Below, piece by piece: positions 17,489 through 24,552 of a stretch of 50,174 bases of DNA. Each line of letters begins with the position of its first letter. The stretch's first letter is position 1. This stretch comes from Chloroflexota bacterium (lineage in GTDB: Bacteria; Chloroflexota; Anaerolineae; Aggregatilineales; Phototrophicaceae): NCBI GenBank assembly GCA_003695675.1, contig RFIA01000090.1:1-50174 (forward strand), read 5' to 3'. The position numbers were made by a program, and so were the translations under genes. The notes beneath the pieces are model-generated. The model was not told where the DNA came from, did not search any database, and saw only the letters and a list, made by a program, of their open reading frames with translations.

Positions 17489-18782
17489 TCCTGATGCGTT
17501 AGAAATACAACGCGACGACTGCCCGATATGTGGCGGTCTGGGCGTTGTGCGTTATGAAGTTCCGATTGATGACCCGCGTTTTGGCAAACTCTTCAAATGT
17601 CCCGGCGACCATCCCGCGCTTGAAGATGAGCGTCAAGAACGTTTTCGTAAAATCAGCAATCTTCAAGCGTATGAGGATAAAACATTCGCCAATTTTGAAA
17701 CCGAACGCCCCGGTTTATCAATTGCAGAAAATCGTTCACTACTTCTTGCTTACGATGTTGCGCGCCGCTTTGCGAGTAATCCTGACGGGTGGTTGCTTTT
17801 AGAAGGAACGTATGGTTGTGGCAAATCGCATCTCGCGGCGGCGGTGGGCAATGCACGGCTTGATGCGGGCGACTCGGTGTTATTTGTCACCGCGCCGGAT
17901 TTGCTCGACCATTTGCGCAGCACCTATAGTGCATCGTCTGAAATTGATTACGGTGAAATGTTCACCCGCATCCGCAATGCGCCGTTTCTGATTATCGACG
18001 ATCTTGGCGCGGAGTCGCCGAGCGAATGGGCGCAAGAAAAACTGTTTCAATTACTCAATCATCGTTATAGTCATCGCCTGCCGACGATTATCACAACCAA
18101 TGTAGACCTCGACCGGCTTGATGGCCGTGTACGTAGTCGTTTGCTCGATGAAGCCATCATTCATCGGGCCAAAATCATGGCGCCGGATTACCGTACTGTC
18201 ACACAAAGCGAACAACAGCAATTTTCGAGTCTCGTGTTGTATCACGATATGCACTTTGAAAATTTTGACACCCAGACGAACACCGTCAATGGCGAACGCG
18301 ATAATCTTGATAAAGCGCTTCGCGCCGCGTGGGATTATGCTATTAAGCCGCAGGGTTGGTTGATTATCCTTGGCGAGTATGGCACGGGGAAAACACATCT
18401 GGCCGCTTCTATCGCGCATTATAGGCAGCAGCACGGTGAAGATGTTCTGTTTTTGACCACGCCGGATTTGCTGGATTATTTGCGAAAAACATTCAACCCC
18501 GATGCAACCGTGACCTTAGCGCGTCGTTTGCAACAATTGCGCAATACGCATCTGCTTATTCTTGACGATCTTGATACTGATAATGCGTCATCGTGGGCGA
18601 AAGAAAAACTATTTCAGATATTGGAACATCGTTATGCTGCTGCAAAGCCGACTGTCATCACGACTGCAAAATCTATCGAAGATACCAATCCACGCATTCG
18701 CACTCGTCTGTTAGATAAACAGCGCTGTTCGATTTTTGCGTTGACAGTCCCCGATTATGCGACACGCATGAACCGGCGGTGA
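17409..18782 (+). CDS. Tandem-duplicated DnaC/DnaI-type AAA+ helicase loader
   Basis: The start is GTG 17409, with GGAGG nine bases upstream and a family-like opening ESMGDILNRM, giving 457 residues. A putative Zn site (Cys 38, 41 and 64, in CPICGG and KCPGD) precedes two AAA+ domains. Domain 1 has Walker A GTYGCGKS (133-140), Walker B LIIDDL and sensor TTN. Domain 2 has Walker A GEYGTGKT (322-329), Walker B LILDDL, and TTA in place of TTN. Both end in R-x-R-x-RLLD and are introduced by a related F-x-NF-x-T segment, which shows an internal duplication. Known DnaC/DnaI loaders have one such domain. Position after dnaB and dnaD makes helicase loading the likely job. The missing sensor Asn suggests the second domain is regulatory or slower. 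Confidence 0.88.
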   Translation: MESMGDILNRMVNAMSQENMPTSSNPNPDALEIQRDDCPICGGLGVVRYEVPIDDPRFGKLFKCPGDHPALEDERQERFRKISNLQAYEDKTFANFETERPGLSIAENRSLLLAYDVARRFASNPDGWLLLEGTYGCGKSHLAAAVGNARLDAGDSVLFVTAPDLLDHLRSTYSASSEIDYGEMFTRIRNAPFLIIDDLGAESPSEWAQEKLFQLLNHRYSHRLPTIITTNVDLDRLDGRVRSRLLDEAIIHRAKIMAPDYRTVTQSEQQQFSSLVLYHDMHFENFDTQTNTVNGERDNLDKALRAAWDYAIKPQGWLIILGEYGTGKTHLAASIAHYRQQHGEDVLFLTTPDLLDYLRKTFNPDATVTLARRLQQLRNTHLLILDDLDTDNASSWAKEKLFQILEHRYAAAKPTVITTAKSIEDTNPRIRTRLLDKQRCSIFALTVPDYATRMNRR

Positions 18783-18797
18783 GATGGCGGCGCAACG

Positions 18798-19655
18798 ATG
18801 ATGAAAGAAACCACATCAGGGCTGCGCATCACGCCATACAAACGTCGGTATCGACAGGTCACGAATGACCTGTTGTTTTTTAGTCGCCTGCAACATATTC
18901 ACCTTGATTGGCAAAATCTTGAGCAATGGTTGGACGAACCGTCCACATTTGCGTGGCTGGCGTGGCGAGGCAATACGCCGGTCGGCGCCATGGCGACCTC
19001 AGAACCACTCAATCATACGTGTTGGATACGTTTGATTGCGCTGCATGAAAATCGACAAGCAATTGTCGCTGCATTGTGGCAGGTCGTTGTACCGGCATTG
19101 CGGGCTGTGGATACACACACGGTCTATCTGTTGGCGACGCATGATTGGGTGCTGCCCTATATCGAACCGCTTGGTTTTGCTTATGATGAACATATTGTCA
19201 CGATGTTTCGCACGAGGCAACGTGTTGTGTCGGTGGATATTGAGGATATGATTATTCGCGTTGTGTCGTTGAATGATGTTGCTTCAATGGTCATGGTTGA
19301 TAACACCGCTTTCCTCCCGCCATGGCAACTCGCTGATGATGAATTGCGGCAAGCGATACGTATCGCCGCCGCGTGTACAATCGCTGAAATCGACGGTGCA
19401 GTCGTTGGTTATCAACTCAGCACACAATATCAAAACAGTGCGCACTTAGCCCGTCTTGCGGTATTGCCGTCGATGCAAGGCAGGGGAATCGGTGCCGCGC
19501 TTCTCAGCGATGTGTTACAACGGTTTGAACGACGCAGCATCTATACGATGTCGGTCAATACACAGATGAGCAACGAACGGTCGCAGCAACTTTATTATCG
19601 CTTCGGCTTTCGACGTAATGGATACGACCTGCCGGTTTGGAAAATCAATCTCTAG
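18798..19655 (+). CDS. GNAT acetyltransferase, double-domain
   Basis: The 285-residue protein starts at ATG 18798 or the next codon. The C-terminal half (about 145-285) is a clear GNAT domain with ARLAVLPSMQGRGIGAALL, which carries the Q-x-x-G-x-G/A acetyl-CoA motif, and QQLYYRFGFRRNGYDL. The N-terminal half has the same strand order (WLAWRGNTPVGAMAT, IEPLGFAYDEH) but no acetyl-CoA motif, so it looks like a degenerate first GNAT domain. Only 15 bases separate it from the loader gene, so it may ride on the dnaB operon. The substrate is unknown. Confidence 0.8.
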   Translation: MMKETTSGLRITPYKRRYRQVTNDLLFFSRLQHIHLDWQNLEQWLDEPSTFAWLAWRGNTPVGAMATSEPLNHTCWIRLIALHENRQAIVAALWQVVVPALRAVDTHTVYLLATHDWVLPYIEPLGFAYDEHIVTMFRTRQRVVSVDIEDMIIRVVSLNDVASMVMVDNTAFLPPWQLADDELRQAIRIAAACTIAEIDGAVVGYQLSTQYQNSAHLARLAVLPSMQGRGIGAALLSDVLQRFERRSIYTMSVNTQMSNERSQQLYYRFGFRRNGYDLPVWKINL

Positions 19656-19720
19656 TGCATTCCCTGAATGTTGTGTTACGCTGATACGTTGTAGCCAACC
19701 GCAAAAAGCGAAAATACATC

Positions 19721-20764
19721 ATGACGATAATCTATCATGAAGATCACGGCGACCTCGAACATTTACGTCACTCGACGATTGCCGTTATCGGTTACGGCAA
19801 TCTCGGTCGTCCATTGGCGTTGAATATGCGTGACAGTGGTGTGCGTGTTATGGTCAGTGAACACGATGAGCAACGCTATCGCCAAGCCATTCGCGAAGGG
19901 TTTGAATTGCAACCCATCGAGATTGCAGTGCAACAATCGGCGATTGTCGTGTTGACATTGCCCGACGAGGCGATGGCCGAGGTGTATCTGACATCGATCT
20001 CGCCGCACTTGCACAAAGGCCATTCGTTGATTTTCGCAAGCGCGTATAACGTCACCTTCGGTTTCATCGAACCGCCGCCGTTCGTCGATGTGGGGCTTGT
20101 CGCGCCGCGCACTATCGGGGCTGCCGTCCGCGAGCGATATGAAAACGGACAAGGCTTTGTCAGCTTTGTTGCTGTCGCGCAAGATGCAACCGGCGCTGCA
20201 TGGCAAACTGTACTCGCGTGTGCCAAAGCGATGGGGTCATTGCGCGCCGGTGCGATTGAAATCGGCTTCGAACAAGAAGCGCACCTCGATTTGTTTTTGC
20301 AACAGGGAATCTTGCCCGTCTTTCATCACCTGATTATCACCAGCGCAAATATTTTGATGAACATCGGTTATCCACCTGAAGCGGTGTTGATGGATTTGTA
20401 TCTCTCCGGCGAGTTCACCGATTATCTAATGCGGGCGGCGCGCGATGGCTTGATGAAAGCCTTGCGCTTGACATCGCTGACGAGTCAATATGGCACTCTC
20501 AGCCGCATGGATCGATTCAACGATTTGAAACTCGAACGGCTGATGGAAGTGACGATGGATGAAATCCGCAACGGGGATTTTGCACAGGAATGGGCGCGTG
20601 AATATGAAGATGGCTATCGGCGGCTGAAGAATTTGCTCAAGCGCCAAGAAGATACTGACCTGTGGGAATGGGAACAGCAAGCGCTCGACATGCTCTATCC
20701 ATTTCGCAACGAAGAAATCGATGATGACGAATTGAATGCGTTGGATGATGACAATTTGTCGTGA
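19721..20764 (+). CDS. Ketol-acid reductoisomerase-like protein with altered active site
   Basis: The 347-residue protein has the size and order of class I reductoisomerase (IlvC). A Rossmann domain carries AVIGYGNLGRPLALNMRDSG (21-40). Then come LVAPRTIGAAVRERYENG, AKAMGSLRAGAIEIGFEQE (169-187) and a knotted helical domain with DLFLQQ, MNIGYPPEAVLMDLY and SLTSQYGTLSR. Compared with the canonical motifs, the substrate Lys is Arg130. The first metal Asp is kept (190) but its partner Glu is Gln194, and the later Glu pair is replaced (Asp225, Ser229). The Ser near 252 is kept. The coenzyme site looks intact, so it may be an oxidoreductase or sensor, not a branched-chain amino acid enzyme. No ilv genes are nearby. 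Confidence 0.75.
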   Translation: MTIIYHEDHGDLEHLRHSTIAVIGYGNLGRPLALNMRDSGVRVMVSEHDEQRYRQAIREGFELQPIEIAVQQSAIVVLTLPDEAMAEVYLTSISPHLHKGHSLIFASAYNVTFGFIEPPPFVDVGLVAPRTIGAAVRERYENGQGFVSFVAVAQDATGAAWQTVLACAKAMGSLRAGAIEIGFEQEAHLDLFLQQGILPVFHHLIITSANILMNIGYPPEAVLMDLYLSGEFTDYLMRAARDGLMKALRLTSLTSQYGTLSRMDRFNDLKLERLMEVTMDEIRNGDFAQEWAREYEDGYRRLKNLLKRQEDTDLWEWEQQALDMLYPFRNEEIDDDELNALDDDNLS

Positions 20765-20850
20765 GGGCACTTTATCTCAAATGCGATTAACATTGGAGTT
20801 TTGTAACGGCTCAGCATACAGGCATGGATTACGCAGAACGAAACGATATT

Positions 20851-20932
20851 GAACTGCCAAGACGCCAAGATTTTCTGATAAAATTTGTGGTCTTTGCTAC
20901 TCTGCATCTTTGCGCTAAATCTTTTGCTTTCC
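20851..20932 (+). repeat. Dispersed intergenic repeat, copy B
   Basis: It starts with CTGCCAAGACGCCAAGATTT and ends with TTTGCGCTAAATCTTTTGC plus TTTCC. The second half matches copies A and C. It lies just 5' of the GH88-like gene and supplies the bogus N-terminal extension of that frame. Confidence 0.7.
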
Positions 20933-20971
20933 TACCTGCAAACACATCACCTGAGTAGTTACGGAGTTTTT

Positions 20972-22348
20972 ATGCAAATTCATACGGCACTTGAACCGCA
21001 ACATCTGACGTCGCAAATTGATACATTCGTCGCGATGGCTGTGCCGAAAGTCATCGCGCTTCACAAGCGTTGGAAGCGTGAACAAGGTTCGCCGGTCATC
21101 ACAGTCGATGGTGAATACACCGCCCGCACATGGACAGATTGGACGCTTGGATTTTTCATCGGGCAGGCACTGTTGTTGTATGATCTCACTGGTGATGCGC
21201 AATTGTTGTCACTCGGACGCGAACGGACGTATGAATGGATGCCGTCGCACATCTCGCACACCGGCGTCCACGATCATGGATTCAATAATGTTTCGACGTA
21301 TGGCAATTTGCGCCGTTTGATTTTGGAAGGGCGTCTTGACGCTGAGGCACGCGAACTTGATATGTGTGAACTCGCGCTGAAAATCTCCGGCGCAGTGCAG
21401 GCCATGCGCTATCAGAAGACGAACAGCGGCAAAGGTTACATCTATTCATTCAACGGCCCACATTCATTATTCGCCGACACCATTCGCTCAATGCGTTCGT
21501 TGGTGTTGAGTCATCATCTAGGGCATCATCTCGTTGGGGAAGCCGAAGTGCATATTGATTTGCTGCGTCGTGCGTTTGAACATGCGCTCACAACAGCAGA
21601 GTTCAATGTGTATTATGGCGAAGGTCGCGACACATTCGATGTCGCGGGACGTGTCGCCCACGAATCGATTTTCAATACCAATGACGGTCAATATCGTTGT
21701 CCGAGTACACAACAGGGCTATTCGCCCTTCACGACATGGACACGCGGCGCAAGTTGGGTCATTCTCGGATTCGCTGAATTGTTGGAATACTTCCCGCATA
21801 TTTCTGACGAAGTCTTCGCAGAATTCGATGGCAGGCAGCAAATTGAAGCGGTATTCAAGCGTGTGTTGCAAGTCACGTCGGATTATTATATCGACGGGTA
21901 TACCTGCGCCGATGGCATTCCATTTTGGGATACGGGTGCGCCGGGCCTCGCGTCTATTGGCGATTATCGCGCGTCAAAATCAAATCCGTATAATACATAC
22001 GAACCGGTAGACAGTTCAGCCGCTGCGATTACCGCGCAGGGATTGATTCGCTATGGCAATTATCTCAATAAAACTGGGGACGATTTCGTGGCGCAGCGTT
22101 ATATCACTGCTGGGTTGACAGTTGCGCAAACCTTGTTTGCTGAACCATATCTATCAAGCAAGCCACAGCATGAAGGACTCTTGTTGCATTCGGTTTATCA
22201 TCATCCGCGAGGTTTCGACCGCATACCGTCGGGACAAACTGTTCCCTGTGATGAATCGTCGTTGTGGGGCGATTATCATGCGTTAGAACTCGCTTTGCTG
22301 ATTAAACGCATGGCCGCTAATCAATATGTGACATTTTTCGGACAATAA
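20972..22348 (+). CDS. GH88-like unsaturated glucuronyl hydrolase
   Basis: ATG 20972 has GGAG five bases upstream. The frame back to 20885 only translates the dispersed repeat. The 458-residue protein has the helical-barrel pattern of family 88. Blocks include WTLGFFIGQALLLYDLTGD, HDHGFNNVSTYG (the HDxGF motif), FTTWTRGASWVILGFAEL, FWDTGAPGL, DSSAAAITAQGLIRYGNYL and the C-terminal LWGDYHALELALL. Such enzymes hydrate and open the unsaturated uronic residue left by polysaccharide lyases. No signal peptide is seen, which fits a cytoplasmic enzyme acting on imported oligosaccharides. No transporter or lyase is adjacent; a lyase-fold gene lies 13 kb away at 6585-7568. Confidence 0.8.
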   Translation: MQIHTALEPQHLTSQIDTFVAMAVPKVIALHKRWKREQGSPVITVDGEYTARTWTDWTLGFFIGQALLLYDLTGDAQLLSLGRERTYEWMPSHISHTGVHDHGFNNVSTYGNLRRLILEGRLDAEARELDMCELALKISGAVQAMRYQKTNSGKGYIYSFNGPHSLFADTIRSMRSLVLSHHLGHHLVGEAEVHIDLLRRAFEHALTTAEFNVYYGEGRDTFDVAGRVAHESIFNTNDGQYRCPSTQQGYSPFTTWTRGASWVILGFAELLEYFPHISDEVFAEFDGRQQIEAVFKRVLQVTSDYYIDGYTCADGIPFWDTGAPGLASIGDYRASKSNPYNTYEPVDSSAAAITAQGLIRYGNYLNKTGDDFVAQRYITAGLTVAQTLFAEPYLSSKPQHEGLLLHSVYHHPRGFDRIPSGQTVPCDESSLWGDYHALELALLIKRMAANQYVTFFGQ

Positions 22349-22370
22349 TCAGGAAATATGTTCGCAAACG

Positions 22371-22434
22371 GAAAAGCAAAAGATTCAACGCAAAGAACAC
22401 AAACGGATTTAGCTGTTTTCTTGGCAAACGTTAT
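22371..22434 (-). repeat. Dispersed intergenic repeat, copy C
   Basis: Read on the reverse strand it contains TTTGTGTTCTTTGCGTTGAA, then TCTTTTGCTTTTCC, nearly identical to copies A and B. It lies 20 bases after the GH88-like gene and is inverted relative to copy B. Confidence 0.7.
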
Positions 22435-22473
22435 ATAGACCGAGTAGTTATGGATAATTGCGAAGTTTAACGT

Positions 22474-23439
22474 ATGAAACGAAAGACTCTCAATCGACGA
22501 CAGTTCTTCACAGGAATAATGAGCGGAATATCATTAGTCGCCTTCTCACCATTGAATCGTGTGCTGGCTGCGCCGGTGTATCAACCGGATGAGGAACCAC
22601 CGATTGCGACAGAAATCCGGCAAAATCTCGAAGCCGTGCTCGCCGACAAAAATATGGCGCTCGACCTGCGTTATTATGACAACACCGCGAACGAACATTG
22701 GCGCATTCAAATCAATGCCTTCAGTTTCTTCCCCGTAGCGAGTTGCTTCAAAGCGTTCGAAGCGTTGTATTATTTCTTGAACACACCGCGAGATTTGTGG
22801 CAAGCTGATGACGGGTCGGCGTTGTATAGCGCAGTCGTTCACAGTGCGAACGTTGCCGCCGGTCGTGTGCTGACGGATGTCGCCGAGCGTAATCCCGCCG
22901 TGGGTAATCCGATTGAACGCTTCAACGATTTTTTGCGCATTGACGTCGGCATGTGGGGCGGTCTTTTCTCGTGGGATTGGGAAGGTAGCCCAACGGTTGG
23001 ATTCACTGACCCGCGATATGAGCCAAATGAATTCCGCCGGGTGTGGGTTGATGGCGAACCGTATTTGATCCGCAATGTTTTCACTGCTGCCGACCTCGCC
23101 CGGGGGATGGACTTCATCAATCGTGGCGAAATCTTCACGCAATTCGACCGTTTTCGCGAAGCGGCGCGAGCGACGAAAGCGCTGCTCTCAATACCTGCGC
23201 CGACATACCGCTCACCGATTGAGCGTGTATGGCCGAGCGGTTATATGGGCAAAGATGGCATCTTGCCCGCGACCGATGTGGCGACCGGACGAGTCGTCAA
23301 TGATGTCGGCATTGTGCGTATTGAAGGTGGCGAGTATTTGATTGCGTTTATGTCCGCGGGGGAAAATGAACAAACAGCGATTGCTATGCTTGAGTCCATC
23401 TTCGAGCAAATTGAATTCCATCAATCGATGCTCGCTTAG
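22474..23439 (+). CDS. Tat-exported serine hydrolase of the beta-lactamase/DD-peptidase fold
   Basis: The 321-residue protein opens with a twin-arginine signal (NRRQFFTG, then a hydrophobic run and VLAA before the likely cleavage near residue 33). The catalytic motifs of class A beta-lactamase-like enzymes are present. SxxK is Ser90-Cys-Phe-Lys93, SxN is Ser124-Ala-Asn126, and a GKDG near residue 264 stands where KTG/KSG is expected. A peptidoglycan or beta-lactam substrate is possible. The long mid-section around the omega-loop is atypical, so resistance should not be assumed. It converges on endonuclease V with a four-base overlap of stops (23436-23439). Confidence 0.75.
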   Translation: MKRKTLNRRQFFTGIMSGISLVAFSPLNRVLAAPVYQPDEEPPIATEIRQNLEAVLADKNMALDLRYYDNTANEHWRIQINAFSFFPVASCFKAFEALYYFLNTPRDLWQADDGSALYSAVVHSANVAAGRVLTDVAERNPAVGNPIERFNDFLRIDVGMWGGLFSWDWEGSPTVGFTDPRYEPNEFRRVWVDGEPYLIRNVFTAADLARGMDFINRGEIFTQFDRFREAARATKALLSIPAPTYRSPIERVWPSGYMGKDGILPATDVATGRVVNDVGIVRIEGGEYLIAFMSAGENEQTAIAMLESIFEQIEFHQSMLA

Positions 23440-24098
23440 AATTCTCCCGCTGCATTATGCGCGAGGCGAATCGGGCGCGGCAGACGATATTTTGGGGTAC
23501 AACGCAGCACGAGGTCAACAGCGCTGTCTATGTCTGCAAGATGCCCAACGCTGATGAAGACCGGTTTGACGTTCGTCCGTGTTCGCACAACATCGCCGAG
23601 ATAAGCGCCTTTATCCGTCAAGCGACTGCGCGAACCCTTCTCGTTACCCGGCATGTCAAATTCCCCGACGAGGCGCTTCTTGCCGCAGCCAATGGCCGGC
23701 TTTTGCAACCACAAACCGAGATGCGACGCAATCCCGATGCGGCGCGGGTGCATAATGCCCATACCATCGAAGATGAAGACATCCGGTTCGTGTTGCAATT
23801 GCGCGAATGCCTCAATCAACACCGGCCCTTCACGAAAGCTGAGCAATCCCGGCACATACGGGAACGGTGTCGGCAATGTTGTTGTGACCGTCTCAATCGG
23901 TTCGAGTTCAGGGAAGGTGACGACGACGACCGCCGCATTCGAGACATGATGCTTCACGCTGACATCGACGCCCGCAACGAGGTTGATGGTATTGATATTG
24001 AAGGGGCGGTCAGTAATGATTTCGGCGGCAAGTTCTTTTTGTAGTGTGATAGCTTGCTGCGGGGTCAGATTCCAGTCGTGGCGATGGTGGATTTTCAT
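23436..24098 (-). CDS. nfi: Endonuclease V (deoxyinosine 3' endonuclease)
   Basis: The 220-residue protein carries the full endonuclease V pattern. AGVDVSVK has metal Asp45, YVPGLLSFREGP has wedge Tyr81 and Glu90, FDGMGIMHPRRIGIASHLGL has Asp111 and His117, and GCGKKRL has a catalytic Lys. The last third ends VGHLADIDSAVDLV. The enzyme cuts one base 3' of deoxyinosine and starts repair of deaminated adenine. Its ATG overlaps the stop of the upstream Uma2-like gene as ATGA, so the two are co-translated. Confidence 0.95.
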   Translation of the reverse strand: MKIHHRHDWNLTPQQAITLQKELAAEIITDRPFNINTINLVAGVDVSVKHHVSNAAVVVVTFPELEPIETVTTTLPTPFPYVPGLLSFREGPVLIEAFAQLQHEPDVFIFDGMGIMHPRRIGIASHLGLWLQKPAIGCGKKRLVGEFDMPGNEKGSRSRLTDKGAYLGDVVRTRTNVKPVFISVGHLADIDSAVDLVLRCTPKYRLPRPIRLAHNAAGEF

Positions 24099-24421
24099 TT
24101 GCTGAGCATTTCTTGCAATGTTTGCACGATGTCAATCCGGCTAGGTAGGGGATGTTGCCACAATGTCGGCACATGTATTTTCAATCTCGGAAGAAGCGGT
24201 GTGAGGTAATTGCCGTCATTGTCGAGATCGATCGGTAGATACATACCGTCATCATTCAGGCGATAGAAACGCGGTTCGCGTCGCGTCGGGTCGATGAGCC
24301 AATATTCGCCGACGCCGCCTTGTTCATAATTGGTGAATTTCTCGCCCCGGCCGCGTTCGACACGCTCCGGCGAGACAATCTTTCCGAATATCGTGCGCGT
24401 TGTCGGGTACTCAATAGCCAT
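24095..24421 (-). CDS. Uma2-family (DUF820) protein, N-terminally truncated
   Basis: The 108-residue product matches only the second half of Uma2/DUF820 nucleases: IVSPERVERGRGEKFTNYEQ, GVGEYWLIDPTRREPRFYRL, then LTPLLPRLKIHVPTLW. Family members are usually near 190 residues and carry an acidic nuclease residue before the VSP block; here that position reads FGKIVSP. The start codon at 24421 and a leading GAGAAG make it translatable. It is either a shortened member or the remnant of a larger gene. The upstream 24422-24496 stretch does not encode the missing half. Confidence 0.6.
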   Translation of the reverse strand: MAIEYPTTRTIFGKIVSPERVERGRGEKFTNYEQGGVGEYWLIDPTRREPRFYRLNDDGMYLPIDLDNDGNYLTPLLPRLKIHVPTLWQHPLPSRIDIVQTLQEMLSK

Positions 24422-24496
24422 TTTCGCTTCTCATCAATATGTATCTGATTTATTGAAAGAGTATAGCAGGTTTTAAATGTTTTCTGTCAGGTCATG

Positions 24497-24528
24497 ATAA
24501 ACAAAAGGGGACGCATATCGCGTCCCCT
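24497..24528 (-). terminator. Rho-independent terminator of rpoB
   Basis: On the reverse strand the 9-bp stem AGGGGACGC with GCGTCCCCT has a five-base loop and is followed by TTTTGTTTAT. It lies 25 bases after the rpoB stop and closes rpoB as a single-gene unit. Confidence 0.9.
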
Positions 24529-24552
24529 CAAAGTTATTGATTTTATTCGCCT

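Noticed and set aside
22474-23439. Antibiotic-resistance beta-lactamase
   Set aside because: SxxK and SxN are present, but the third motif is GKDG and the omega-loop region is not recognisable, so only the fold is claimed.
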